In this document: positions 1-9,581 of the stretch, in pieces
Numbering within the stretch: the first letter of the stretch is position 1
Layout of the letters: each line of letters begins with the position of its first letter
Source: Phycisphaerales bacterium UBA4658
Lineage (GTDB): Bacteria; Planctomycetota; Phycisphaerae; Phycisphaerales; UBA1924
Reading direction: 5' to 3'
DNA: 13,456 bases
NCBI GenBank assembly: GCA_002405485.1
Contig: DHLW01000005.1
Span: 10,071-23,526 of the forward strand
Program-made: the position numbers and the translations under genes
The notes under the pieces: model-generated
Database searches by the model: none
The model's input: only the letters and a program-made list of their open reading frames with translations
Told to the model about the DNA's origin: nothing

Positions 1-629
1 GCCGCCCCGGCAACGGCCAGCGCCATGGCCGGCGGTCCCGCCGGAACCAGCCAAACCGCCGGAACGGCGACGCCGGCCGAACATGCCATCCCCCCGAACA
101 AACCGGCCCATGTCTTGTTGGGCGAAAAGGCGGGGGCCAGTTTCGGCCCCCCGATCGCCCGGCCGAAGAAATAGGCGCCGGTATCGGTCGCCCAAACGCA
201 CGCCATCAGCCAAAGAATGGTTTCGAGCCCCGCCGCGTCGTCGCCACGCAACCAAATCAAGGCGACGATCGGTGCCCCGATATAGACGGGACCGGCGGCG
301 AGCCATTTGGGGTGGTCCCGACCGCCGGTGCTGGCAAACACATAGACCACCGCCGCCCCGACCCCGCACAGCGCCAAACCGATGCCCGGCCGGGCCACCG
401 CCGCCGCGGCCCCGGCGGCAAGCGCCGCCGCGGCGACGGCGAAGCCGGTCGAACCGAAACGGCCGCCGCTCACCAAGCGCGTCCATTCCCACGCGAGAAC
501 GGCCCCGCCCAACGCCAGCATGATTTCGAAGACTTCGCGGCCCGAAAACAGGCCGGCGAGCGCCACGCCCACCAGCACGACGCCCGACACCACGCGCTGG
601 CGCAGCGCGGACGGGGCGGCGAGGATCAT
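1..629 (-). CDS. cdsA: Phosphatidate cytidylyltransferase (CDP-diacylglycerol synthase), 3' end missing
   Basis: CdsA makes CDP-diacylglycerol from phosphatidic acid and CTP in the inner membrane, the branch point to phospholipids. Translating the reverse strand from the ATG at 629 gives 209 open residues to the window edge. They are rich in hydrophobic stretches, consistent with several membrane helices. The stretch ATDTGAYFFGRAIGGPKLAP followed by SPNKTWAGLFGG is the conserved middle of the family. The C-terminal signature with the metal-binding aspartates would lie outside the window. The start overlaps the uppS stop (ATGA, 626-629), so the two are translationally coupled, as is usual for uppS-cdsA. 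The TWAG form and frequent GAA and TTG codons look alphaproteobacterial and unlike the genes right of 1.3 kb. Confidence 0.9.
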   Translation of the reverse strand, partial: MILAAPSALRQRVVSGVVLVGVALAGLFSGREVFEIMLALGGAVLAWEWTRLVSGGRFGSTGFAVAAAALAAGAAAAVARPGIGLALCGVGAAVVYVFASTGGRDHPKWLAAGPVYIGAPIVALIWLRGDDAAGLETILWLMACVWATDTGAYFFGRAIGGPKLAPAFSPNKTWAGLFGGMACSAGVAVPAVWLVPAGPPAMALAVAGA

Positions 630-1486
630 CCCACGATGGCGCCGTAGCGGCGCTCGCGCGTGCCGAATTCGGCGATCGCGGCTTCGAAATGGCCACGGTC
701 GAAATCCGGCCACAGCACATCGAGGAACACGAACTCCGCATACGCCGCCTGCCACAGCAGGAAGTTCGATATCCGCTTTTCGCCGCTGGTGCGGATCAGC
801 AGGTCCGGATCGGGGATGTCGGCGGTGAACAAATGGCGCGCCACGTCGGCTTCGCCGATGGTTTCGGGATCGATTTTTCCGGCCTTGGCTTCGTGCGCCA
901 ACGCGCGCGCGGCGCGTGCGATCTCCGCCCGAGCGCCGTAGGACAGGGCGATCACGAAGTCCAACCGGTCGTTGGCCGCCGTCATCCGCTCGGATTGCTC
1001 GATCAGGGCTTGGATGTCGGGTGCGAGGCGCGCGCGTTCGCCGATGACGCGCACGCGCACGCCCTTGGCGTGCAGTTCGGCGAGTTCGGAACGCAGATAG
1101 ACCCGCAGCAGCCCCATGAGATCGGTGATCTCGTCGAGCGGGCGCTTCCAATTCTCGGAGGAGAAGCCGAACAGGGTCAGATAGCGCACGCCCAACTCGC
1201 CGGCCGCCGCCACGGCACGCCGCACGGCCTCGGCCCCGCGCTTGTGACCGGCGACGCGCGGCAGGCCCCGCGCCTTGGCCCAACGTCCGTTGCCATCCAT
1301 GATGATGGCGATGTGTCGCGGAATCTTGGCCGGGTGCACGTCCGGGAGGAACGCGAGCGGGTCGGCGTGCGGACTGCGCAGGCGCATGCGTTCGACGACT
1401 CGCGCCGCATCGGGATCGGTGGCGAGGGTCGTTGAGGGGCCGGAACAGCCCGCGGAGGGTGTGGAGGCGATGGAGGACACCGGCAT
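626..1486 (-). CDS. uppS: Isoprenyl transferase (undecaprenyl diphosphate synthase), possibly chimeric
   Basis: UppS adds isopentenyl units in cis to farnesyl diphosphate, making the C55 lipid carrier for peptidoglycan and other polymers. The 286 residues hold the family hallmarks: MDGNGRWA (63-70, catalytic Asp64), LFGFSSENWKRP (about 105-116) and near the C-terminus the DLLIRTSGE and LWPDF motifs. The family is usually about 250 residues. Here about 56 residues precede the conserved PRHIAIIMDG, starting at the ATG at 1486; an ATG at 1387 is a plausible shorter start. Neither start has a clear ribosome site. The 99-bp gap to purA makes co-transcription possible but not certain. The N-terminal part has the codon style of purA, while the part after about residue 60 has that of cdsA and reads as alphaproteobacterial. 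Confidence 0.9.
   Translation of the reverse strand: MPVSSIASTPSAGCSGPSTTLATDPDAARVVERMRLRSPHADPLAFLPDVHPAKIPRHIAIIMDGNGRWAKARGLPRVAGHKRGAEAVRRAVAAAGELGVRYLTLFGFSSENWKRPLDEITDLMGLLRVYLRSELAELHAKGVRVRVIGERARLAPDIQALIEQSERMTAANDRLDFVIALSYGARAEIARAARALAHEAKAGKIDPETIGEADVARHLFTADIPDPDLLIRTSGEKRISNFLLWQAAYAEFVFLDVLWPDFDRGHFEAAIAEFGTRERRYGAIVG
1270..1320. other. Change in codon usage and apparent ancestry inside uppS
   Basis: To the left, uppS and cdsA use GAA more often than GAG (roughly 13 to 7 by eye) and use TTG for leucine about ten times. To the right, purA uses GAG about four times as often as GAA and has essentially no TTG that I could find. The change lies in or next to the codons for IIMDGNGRWAKARG, which are among the most conserved of the gene. 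That is where two genomes could share enough identity for an assembler, or for recombination, to join them. The exact point cannot be fixed by eye. Confidence 0.45.
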
Positions 1487-1585
1487 GCAAGTGTACGCGA
1501 GCGCGAGGGCGCGACCCCGAGCGGGCCGGAGGTGGTACGCCGGCAGCCGCGGGCATGTTCGGGGCCGACGAGTCGGACCGGGAGA

Positions 1586-3312
<1,727 letters not shown>

Positions 3313-3945
3313 TCACGGGACCGAGGGTCCGGACCGATCGGGTCCTGCGTCTCGCTCGAGGGCTTCGCGCTCGGCCTTGCGCCAGGACTCTCGAAGATCC
3401 GCGGCGTGCTCGGGGGCGATGAGCCCTGCGTCAAGATGATCCTGGATCTCCTGCTCGGCCTCGTCCCTGGTGCGGGTGTGCCGCTCCTGGGGGACGATCG
3501 GGTCCGGCACAGTCCCGACGACGATTCGAACATCACGGATGCTGGCGCGGCAGTTGGACTGGAAGTGCTTCTTGGCCCCGCCGCGGAGCTTCTGCTCAAC
3601 GAGGAACCGCTGGGCCTGATCGGCGACCACGATCATGAGCACGCCGCGGCGCACGCCCAGGAGCGTGACGGGAAAGCCGAGATCGCGCATGTGGATCTCG
3701 ACGGTGTCACGCCATGCGCTGGCGGCGGCGGCGAGCTCTCGTCGCTGCCTGGTCAACGCGGCGACGCTCATGTCCATGAGCGTCCTGAGCGACGGATCGG
3801 TGCGGAGCATGATGCTGCGTCGCAGCCCGGCGGGATCGTGCTGATGCCGGGCGCGTTCGGCCCGAGTCGGCGCACTCGGATCGGTCGCTCGCCGGGCGCG
3901 AAGCTGCTCCATGCGGGCGATCCAGGCGTTTCTGGCGGGGTCCAT
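3313..3945 (-). CDS. DUF721 (DciA-like) domain protein
   Basis: The 210-residue protein has a basic N-terminal part (1-55). A compact domain follows at about 56-145 with the layout of DUF721/DciA: a helix ending in AAASAWRDTVEIHM (74-86), the strand pair GVRRGVLMIVVADQ (97-110), the helix FLVEQKLRGGAKKHF (114-128) and the closing strand SIRDVRIVVG (135-144). An acidic helical tail (155-200) is extra. DciA proteins help load the replicative helicase in many bacteria; whether this one does is inference. The start is the ATG at 3945, 28 bases after the YyaL gene, so it is probably last in the galE operon. Its stop abuts the ribbon-gene stop in the palindrome TGATCA (3310-3315). The assignment rests on layout, not on a search. 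Confidence 0.6.
   Translation of the reverse strand: MDPARNAWIARMEQLRARRATDPSAPTRAERARHQHDPAGLRRSIMLRTDPSLRTLMDMSVAALTRQRRELAAAASAWRDTVEIHMRDLGFPVTLLGVRRGVLMIVVADQAQRFLVEQKLRGGAKKHFQSNCRASIRDVRIVVGTVPDPIVPQERHTRTRDEAEQEIQDHLDAGLIAPEHAADLRESWRKAEREALERDAGPDRSGPSVP
3318..3345. terminator. Two tandem hairpins at a convergent gene end, possible terminator
   Basis: GGACC-GAG-GGTCC (3318-3330) is followed directly by GGACC-GATCG-GGTCC (3331-3345). The middle GGTCCGGACC is itself a perfect palindrome. The pair begins five bases after the ribbon-gene stop and lies inside the last codons of the convergent DUF721 gene. It could end ribbon transcripts, or it could be codon coincidence. There is no T tract, so intrinsic termination is unproven. 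Confidence 0.3.
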
Positions 3946-3973
3946 CGGTGGTCAAGGGTATGCGAACGGTCGC

Positions 3974-6316
3974 TCATGCCCGCTCGACGGAAAGGTCCAG
4001 CTCGACGGTCCGGGCCCGCAGGCAGGATCGTTCGGTGCAGGGCTGATAGGTGATGGCGACCAGTGGCGTTCCCGACCACGTCGCCGACGGATCCCGCTCG
4101 AAGACCACGGGGAGATCGAACTCGCCGCGATACACACGATGGTCTTCGTCGCCGGGGAGGGGTTCTCCGGGCGGATAGTCGGCATAGACGCGCACGCCCG
4201 TGCCGCTGACGATGTGCACGCGGAAGGGCGTCAGGCCGGGGTGATCGTCGGCGCTGGTCACGTGCCACCCATCGAGGATGCGGACGCGCAGGACGATGCC
4301 GATGGGGTCGGTGGCGGGAACTTCGACCGTCTCCACCGCGGAGAGGATCTCCACCGGCGTGAAGTCCTCGTCGCCCGCGAGATCCGAGGGGGCGGACTGA
4401 GCGTCCGCGAGCTCGCGATCGAGCGCGGCGCGATCGGTGGCGAGCAGTCGAAGCAGAGCCCGGGTGGCGCTCGCCGTGCCCAGGGGGGATCGCGAGATCG
4501 CTCCGCTCATGCTCCGTGCGAGGCGTGCGGCGCGCTGGCGCGGCCGGGGGTCACCCGTGATCCTGGCCAGGTCGAGCAGCGCGTGGAACATGGTCGACTG
4601 CCCACAGGCGATTGCGCCGTCATAGGTCGATCGCGCCCGCACGAACAGATCGGGCTGGTCGGCGGCGGTGTCGCAGTAGCCGCCCTCGGCTTGTGGATCG
4701 GCGAAGCGGCGCTCGGCGACGGCCAGGAGATCGAGGGCAGCGCCGATGTACCGATCGCCCCGCCCGGGCCGATCGGCGACGGCCTCGTGCAGCGCGAGCA
4801 GGGCCTGAACGACCTGCGCGTAGTCATCGAAGAACGCATCGATCTGAGCTCGACCCCTGGCAAACGAGCGATAGAGGCCGCCCTCGGGGGTCCGCATGTG
4901 CTCCAGCAGGAACGCCATCGCCCGCTCGGCGGCATCAACGTAGCGAGGCTCGGCGAGGACGCGCCCGGCAAAGGCCAGGCCGGCGATGGCCAGGCCGTTC
5001 CACCCCGCGAGCACTTTGTCATCGGTCGCGGGCTGATCGCGGGTCGATCGGACCTCCAGGAGTCGCCCGTTCACGCGATCGAGCGTCTGCAGAAAAGAGC
5101 CATCCATCCACGGCGCGGGTGAGGGCGACACGGCGGCAAGTGCTCGATCATCGACGAAGAGCACGTTGCTCGGGGGTTCATCGGGATGGTGCGGGTCCTG
5201 GAAGTTCGGCCCCTTCGCGACGCCATAGAGCGACGCGGCCCACTGGGCATCCGCATCGCCGAGGGCCAGAGCGAGCTGGTCGCGATTCCAGAGATAGTTC
5301 TGGCCTTCGCGATGGTTGACCTCGGCGTCGAGCGCGGCGAAGAACCCGCCGCCGGGCGCCAGCATCTCGCGAAGCAGAAACTCGGCGGTTCGTCGTGCGA
5401 CTCGGGCAAAGAGCGGCTCGCGGAGGTCAACGGCGGCGCGGGCGTACACCGAGAGCAGCGCGCCGTTGTCGTAGAGCATCTTCTCAAAGTGCGGGACGAT
5501 CCAGCGGTCATCGACGCTGTAACGATGGAACCCACCCCCCACCTGATCGAAGATTCCGCCAAGGGCCATCCGGGTGAGCGTGCTTCGAAGCGCGGCCTCG
5601 ATGGCGGCGCGTGTGTCGTCATCGCCGGCGGCCCGGCGCGCGTCCAGAAGCAGCTCGAGAAACACTGGCTGCGGAAACTTGGGCGCCGCGCCGAATCCGC
5701 CGTGCACGCGATCGTGCATGCGCAGGAGCTGCGAGACCGCGCGGACGATCTGATCGTCGCCGATGCGCACCGGCCCATCGCGCTCGGCGATGCGCTCGCG
5801 AACGCTCTGCGCGAGCGACCGGGCCTGATCGAGCACATCCGGACGCTGGGTGCTCCACGCGCGGCTGATGGACTCCAGCACCTGCGGAAACGTCGGCACG
5901 CCGGAGAATCTCGGGCGGTCCGGGAAGTAGGTTCCGGCCCAGAAGGGCTTCAGCTCCTCGGGCTCGAGAAAGACGCTCATGGGCCACCCGCCGCGCTGCG
6001 TGAACGCCTGCACCGCGGTCATGTACACCTCATCGACATCGGGGCGTTCCTCGCGATCGACCTTGACGCACACGAAGCGTTCGTTCATGATCGCGGCGAT
6101 GTCGGAGTTCTCGAAGCTCTCGCGCTCCATCACGTGGCACCAGTAGCAGGTGGAGTAGCCCACGGAGAGGAAGATCGGCACGTCGCGGCGTCGCGCCTCG
6201 GCGAAGGCCTCCTGGCCCCATGGGTACCAGTCGACCGGGTTGTGCCGGTGCTGCAGGAGATACGGGCTGGTTTCACTGGCCAGACGATTCTGACGCGGGC
6301 TGGTCGAGGCGGACAT
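3974..6316 (-). CDS. YyaL/SPATA20-family thioredoxin-like protein (DUF255) with DsbD-like C-terminal domain
   Basis: The 780-residue protein opens with the family start [18 protein letters not shown] (17-34). A thioredoxin-fold domain follows with a Cys57-x-x-Cys60 pair ([16 protein letters not shown], 55-70) and GGWPMSVFL (109-117). About 190-630 is the helical (alpha/alpha)6-like part, with [10 protein letters not shown] (206-215), [13 protein letters not shown] (276-288) and [15 protein letters not shown] (432-446). Most relatives end about here. This one continues at about 652-778 with a beta-rich segment ending [19 protein letters not shown]. Its Cys760/Cys765 pair and TYQxC motif resemble the N-terminal disulfide domain of DsbD. 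No signal peptide is evident. The family's reaction is unknown; a thiol-redox role is inference. It is third in the galE operon, with gaps of 51 and 28 bases. Confidence 0.9.
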   Translation of the reverse strand: MSASTSPRQNRLASETSPYLLQHRHNPVDWYPWGQEAFAEARRRDVPIFLSVGYSTCYWCHVMERESFENSDIAAIMNERFVCVKVDREERPDVDEVYMTAVQAFTQRGGWPMSVFLEPEELKPFWAGTYFPDRPRFSGVPTFPQVLESISRAWSTQRPDVLDQARSLAQSVRERIAERDGPVRIGDDQIVRAVSQLLRMHDRVHGGFGAAPKFPQPVFLELLLDARRAAGDDDTRAAIEAALRSTLTRMALGGIFDQVGGGFHRYSVDDRWIVPHFEKMLYDNGALLSVYARAAVDLREPLFARVARRTAEFLLREMLAPGGGFFAALDAEVNHREGQNYLWNRDQLALALGDADAQWAASLYGVAKGPNFQDPHHPDEPPSNVLFVDDRALAAVSPSPAPWMDGSFLQTLDRVNGRLLEVRSTRDQPATDDKVLAGWNGLAIAGLAFAGRVLAEPRYVDAAERAMAFLLEHMRTPEGGLYRSFARGRAQIDAFFDDYAQVVQALLALHEAVADRPGRGDRYIGAALDLLAVAERRFADPQAEGGYCDTAADQPDLFVRARSTYDGAIACGQSTMFHALLDLARITGDPRPRQRAARLARSMSGAISRSPLGTASATRALLRLLATDRAALDRELADAQSAPSDLAGDEDFTPVEILSAVETVEVPATDPIGIVLRVRILDGWHVTSADDHPGLTPFRVHIVSGTGVRVYADYPPGEPLPGDEDHRVYRGEFDLPVVFERDPSATWSGTPLVAITYQPCTERSCLRARTVELDLSVERA

Positions 6317-6367
6317 GGCCGATGGTACGGGCCAGGATGCGGGGCTCGTGCACCGGCGGGGGATGCA

Positions 6368-7351
6368 TCAGGATCGTGCGTCGATCGGCTGGACGTTCAT
6401 CTCTCGCACGACAAGGGCAAGCAGTCGCCCGCCGGCGTCCTCTAGAGGATCCTCGTCGGGGGCGGAATCGCCCCGGATGGCCCGCACCGCGGCCCGGCTG
6501 GACCGGAGCACGGCGTCGGCGGGCATGACGACGCCGGCGACGCTGACATACCCGGTCGTGATGCGCTCGTCGTTCTCATCATCTCCGGTCGCACCCGTTG
6601 GCGACCAGCGCTCAAACGCCCGGGCGTACGCCGCGGCCGCCCCGGCCAGGCGTTCCAGTTCGGTTCGAGTCGGCGCGGCGTCCTGGCGGATGCTCCGCAG
6701 CAGCGGGGCCAGGGCAGAGCGCACGTCCTCGAGCGGCGCGACGAGATCGTCTCGGAGCATCGCGACGCGGCCGCCGCCTGCGCGGAGGAGAATCGGCATC
6801 GCCACGCTGAAGACCTTTCGGGCCAGCTTGCTCTCGACGCGCTGCGCGACCGACGCCGCGCCGCTCCGAACGACGCAGAGCTTGTGGCGGACGGCAAAGC
6901 GATCGAGCGCGGCGGAGACCGGGATGTTGATGCCGGGATCCGGGCCTCCGCGGAGCATGTCGCCGGCGATGAAGTCCAGGGCCTTGTCGGCGCTCTCTGC
7001 GGTACGTTGCTGTGCGCCGCGCGTGAGCGGGCGGAGCGCCGAGAACGCGTCGTCATCGGCAATGGACGCGTACACGTCGTCGAGGCCATCGGCGGGAGAC
7101 TCCCCGGCGAAGTCGGAGCGGATCAGGCCGGACTTCCACAGCTCCCCGCACCAGCGCCAGGACTCCATCAGCCGGAGATACCGGGGCGCCTTGGCGACGG
7201 TGCTCCGAACCCCGTCGAGCGTGTCCCCGCGGGACGGGCGCGGCAGGAGCGTGACGATCGCGCTTCCGAGCACCAGCGCAAGCATCGCCGGCGCCTCGCG
7301 GGTCGCGAGGTGATAGGGGCTGACGGCGAGCTCGAGTGCGCTGGAGTTCAC
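6368..7351 (-). CDS. Conserved-looking hypothetical protein with one N-terminal membrane segment
   Basis: I do not recognise this 327-residue protein. After a short N-terminus (ELAVSPYHLATREAP) there is one hydrophobic stretch at about 21-36 (PAMLALVLGSAIVTLL), fitting a signal anchor. The rest looks soluble, mostly helical and alanine/arginine-rich, with a glycine-rich point (LLRAGGGRVAML) and an acidic linker (GDDENDER). The GTG at 7351 is taken as start because it lies 22 bases after the galE stop. A longer frame reaches into galE, and an in-frame ATG occurs at 7285. Position between galE and the YyaL gene with short gaps points to co-transcription. No catalytic motif is visible, so no function is offered; the membrane anchor suggests work at the cell envelope. 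Confidence 0.75.
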   Translation of the reverse strand: MNSSALELAVSPYHLATREAPAMLALVLGSAIVTLLPRPSRGDTLDGVRSTVAKAPRYLRLMESWRWCGELWKSGLIRSDFAGESPADGLDDVYASIADDDAFSALRPLTRGAQQRTAESADKALDFIAGDMLRGGPDPGINIPVSAALDRFAVRHKLCVVRSGAASVAQRVESKLARKVFSVAMPILLRAGGGRVAMLRDDLVAPLEDVRSALAPLLRSIRQDAAPTRTELERLAGAAAAYARAFERWSPTGATGDDENDERITTGYVSVAGVVMPADAVLRSSRAAVRAIRGDSAPDEDPLEDAGGRLLALVVREMNVQPIDARS

Positions 7352-7373
7352 GGGACGTGCGGCAAAACGCCGT

Positions 7374-8444
7374 TCAGTCGACGTACCCGCGGGGGTTGGC
7401 CTGGAACCACTTCCAGGCATGGGCGACCATCTCATCGGGACTGGTGATCTTCGCCGACCACGAGAGTTCCGTGGCGATCTTCCGAGGGTCGGCGTACAGC
7501 TCGGGCGGATCGCCCGGACGGCGCGGCCCGTGCACGACCTTGAAGTCCCGCCCGGTGACGCGCTTCACCGCATCGATGATCTGCCGAACGCTCATGCCCT
7601 TGCCGATGCCGAGGTTGTAGATCCGCTCCTCACCGGGCTTGAGCGCGGCGAGCACGGCGACGTGGGCGTCGACAAGATCCAGGACGTGGACGTAATCGCG
7701 GATGCACGTGCCATCGGGCGTCGGATAGTCCGTGCCGTGGATGCTCAAGTGCTCGCGCTGGCCAAGAGCGACCTGGAGGCACACGGGGATGAGGTGGGTC
7801 TCCGGCTCGTGGTGCTCGCCGATGAGCCCTGAGGGATCGCTTCCAGCGACGTTGAAGTACCGCAGCGCCGCCCAGGCGAAGCTCCGGCGATCACGCCGGG
7901 CCTGATCGGCAAAGTCGCGGAGCATGCGCTCGGTGAACAGCTTCGACCATCCATACGGGTTCACAGGCGACTGCGGGCAGGTCTCGGCGATGGGGATGTT
8001 CTGCTTCGCGGGCTCCCCATACGACGCGCAGGTGGAGCTGAAGACGAGCTTCTGGACCCCGGTCCATCCCTCTGGACGGCCCGCACGCTCGGCGTCGGTC
8101 CAGCTCTGCTGGATCGCCTCGAGCAGCCCGAGCGAGGCGGCGGTGTTGTTGCGGTAGTATCGAAGCGGCTGGTTGACGCTCTCGCCGACATAGGCCATCG
8201 CGGCAAAGTGCATGACCGTGTGGACCCGATGCTCGGCAATCTGCCGGGCCACGAGCGCGGAATCGCCGACGTCTCCTGGAATGAAGGTCAGACGCCCCTG
8301 GGCGATGGACATGAGCCGCGCGATGGCTCCGCGATGCCCGCGGAAGAGGTTGTCGATGACAACGACGCGTTGCCCGTCGCGAAGCAGGCGAAGGACCGCA
8401 TGCGAACCGATGTACCCCGCGCCGCCCGTGACCAGAACCGTCAT
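7374..8444 (-). CDS. galE: UDP-glucose 4-epimerase
   Basis: GalE interconverts UDP-glucose and UDP-galactose with bound NAD, feeding galactose use and surface polysaccharide synthesis. The 356 residues form an extended short-chain dehydrogenase. They show the nucleotide loop TGGAGYIGSH (6-15), HFAAMAYVGESV (79-90), the catalytic SST (136-138) in FSSTCASYG, Tyr164 and Lys168 in NPYGWSK, and the substrate-site runs RYFNVAGSDPSG (195-206) and GTCIRDYVHVLDLVDAH (245-261). The length is normal, with a small insertion at about 114-128 ahead of the catalytic strand. It has a good ribosome site and is first of the leftward four-gene run. Some homologues act on UDP-GlcNAc or other sugars, so substrate choice is not settled. 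Confidence 0.95.
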   Translation of the reverse strand: MTVLVTGGAGYIGSHAVLRLLRDGQRVVVIDNLFRGHRGAIARLMSIAQGRLTFIPGDVGDSALVARQIAEHRVHTVMHFAAMAYVGESVNQPLRYYRNNTAASLGLLEAIQQSWTDAERAGRPEGWTGVQKLVFSSTCASYGEPAKQNIPIAETCPQSPVNPYGWSKLFTERMLRDFADQARRDRRSFAWAALRYFNVAGSDPSGLIGEHHEPETHLIPVCLQVALGQREHLSIHGTDYPTPDGTCIRDYVHVLDLVDAHVAVLAALKPGEERIYNLGIGKGMSVRQIIDAVKRVTGRDFKVVHGPRRPGDPPELYADPRKIATELSWSAKITSPDEMVAHAWKWFQANPRGYVD

Positions 8445-8451
8445 GAAAGGA

Positions 8452-8456
8452 CTCCC
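8452..8456 (-). promoter_or_regulatory. Ribosome binding site of galE
   Basis: GGGAG on the reverse strand sits seven bases before the ATG at 8444. It stands out because most starts in this window lack a recognisable Shine-Dalgarno sequence, and it supports this start. Confidence 0.65.
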
Positions 8457-8513
8457 AAAGATGGAGATGGTACGGTCGGCAGGCCAGGGCGTGCATCGCT
8501 ACCGTTGCCTCCC

Positions 8514-9536
8514 ATGACCGACACACGCACCCCCTCGAGCGCGGTTTCGGACCCGCCCGTCCATGCCCTGGCGATCAAGGGCACCATCAGCGGCGTGCTC
8601 ATGGGCCTGGCCAACCTCGTCCCCGGCGTCAGCGCCGGCGCGGTGCTGCTGGCAACCGGCATCTTCCGGGCCTTCCTCAACGGGCTTGCGGAACTGACCA
8701 CGCTCACGTTCCGACGCAACTCGATCATCCTCCTGGGATTTCTGGGCTTTGGGTGGGTGCTTGCGGTGCTGCTGGGCGCGGGGGTCGTCAAGCAGCTCGT
8801 GGTCGACCATCGCTGGATCATGTACAGCATCTTCATCGGGCTGACCCTCGGTGGCGTGCCGCTGGTGTATGGCCCGGCCGATAAACGCTCCGCCTCGATG
8901 TGGATCAGCGCGGCGATCGGGCTGGCCATCATGACCGTACTGGGCCTCGTGCAGATGTTCGCCGGGCTCGGAGCGTCGGATCATGCCGCGACCTGGTGGA
9001 AGCTCGCCATCGGGGGCGTGCTCGCCGCCGGCGCCACCGTGCTCCCGGGCGGCAGCGGCACGTTTGTCCTGCTGCTCATGGGGCTCTATGTCCCGATCCT
9101 CGGCGGCGTCTCGGGCTTCAAGGACGCGCTCATCGCCAGAGACTTCGCTTCGGCGTTCGGCGTGGCGTTGACGCTCGCGCCGTTTGCCGTCGGCATGCTT
9201 GTCGGCCTCGCCAGCGTCAGCGTGGGGCGCAAGTGGACGCTCGCCCGGTTCCCCCAGTCCACCATGGGCATGCTGCTCGGACTGCTCGTCGGATCGGTCG
9301 TCGCCCTGTGGCCGTTTCAGCAGGGCGTCCAGCCCAAGGTGGGCGATGTCGTGAAGGGGCGCGTGCTCACCGAGGAAACGCTGGCGTCGATCAAGCCCGA
9401 CGATTGGCCGGTGGCCTTCTTCTCTCCGACCGCGGTTCAGATCCTGATCGCCGCGGCACTGATCGTGGTCGCCTTGATCCTGACCCTGCTCTTGGCCAGG
9501 GCCGAGGAGAAACTCGGCGCATCGTCGTCGAACTGA
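8514..9536 (+). CDS. DUF368 membrane protein, candidate polyprenyl-phosphate transporter (PopT family)
   Basis: This 340-residue, strongly hydrophobic protein has the duplicated DUF368 hallmark: GVLMGLANLVPGVSAG (27-42) and GGVLAAGATVLPGGSGT (167-183), each a PG-x-S loop in a glycine-rich helical region. About eight membrane helices are likely. A longer polar loop lies at 268-300 before the last helix, with a short charged tail. DUF368 (PopT) proteins have been shown in other bacteria to return undecaprenyl phosphate across the membrane for reuse; transfer of that role here is inference from family. The ATG at 8514 lies 69 bases from the divergent galE start. No Shine-Dalgarno sequence precedes it (CCTCCC only), so a leaderless or weakly initiated transcript is possible. 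An open frame extends upstream, antisense to galE, and is ignored. Confidence 0.88.
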   Translation: MTDTRTPSSAVSDPPVHALAIKGTISGVLMGLANLVPGVSAGAVLLATGIFRAFLNGLAELTTLTFRRNSIILLGFLGFGWVLAVLLGAGVVKQLVVDHRWIMYSIFIGLTLGGVPLVYGPADKRSASMWISAAIGLAIMTVLGLVQMFAGLGASDHAATWWKLAIGGVLAAGATVLPGGSGTFVLLLMGLYVPILGGVSGFKDALIARDFASAFGVALTLAPFAVGMLVGLASVSVGRKWTLARFPQSTMGMLLGLLVGSVVALWPFQQGVQPKVGDVVKGRVLTEETLASIKPDDWPVAFFSPTAVQILIAAALIVVALILTLLLARAEEKLGASSSN

Positions 9537-9558
9537 GTCGAACTGCTCGGCATTGCAC

Positions 9559-9576
9559 GCGGCGACGGACCGCCGC
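9559..9576. terminator. Possible bidirectional terminator hairpin between convergent genes
   Basis: GCGGCG (9559-9564) and CGCCGC (9571-9576) form a perfect six-pair stem with a six-base loop. It lies in the 45-bp gap between the DUF368 stop and the lgt stop. Position suits a shared terminator, but there is no T tract on either side, and six-pair GC stems are common at this base composition. Confidence 0.3.
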
Positions 9577-9581
9577 ACCCG

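Noticed and set aside
1563..1579. Inverted repeat CCGAC-GA-GTCGG just after the purA stop
   Set aside because: The loop is too short for a good RNA hairpin and there is no T tract. Five-pair repeats are expected by chance at this GC content.
3911..6445. Two long rightward open frames opposite the YyaL-family gene
   Set aside because: They cover the well-supported reverse-strand gene and show the composition of antisense shadows.
6440..6455. CCTCTAGAGGATCCTC resembles a cloning-vector polylinker
   Set aside because: It lies inside an intact reading frame (DEDPLEDA) with no further vector sequence on either side, so it is probably coincidence of two overlapping palindromes.
8208..8513. Upstream extension of the DUF368 frame by 102 codons
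   Set aside because: The extension is antisense to galE and its residues do not look like a transporter N-terminus. The ATG at 8514 gives a normal DUF368 start.
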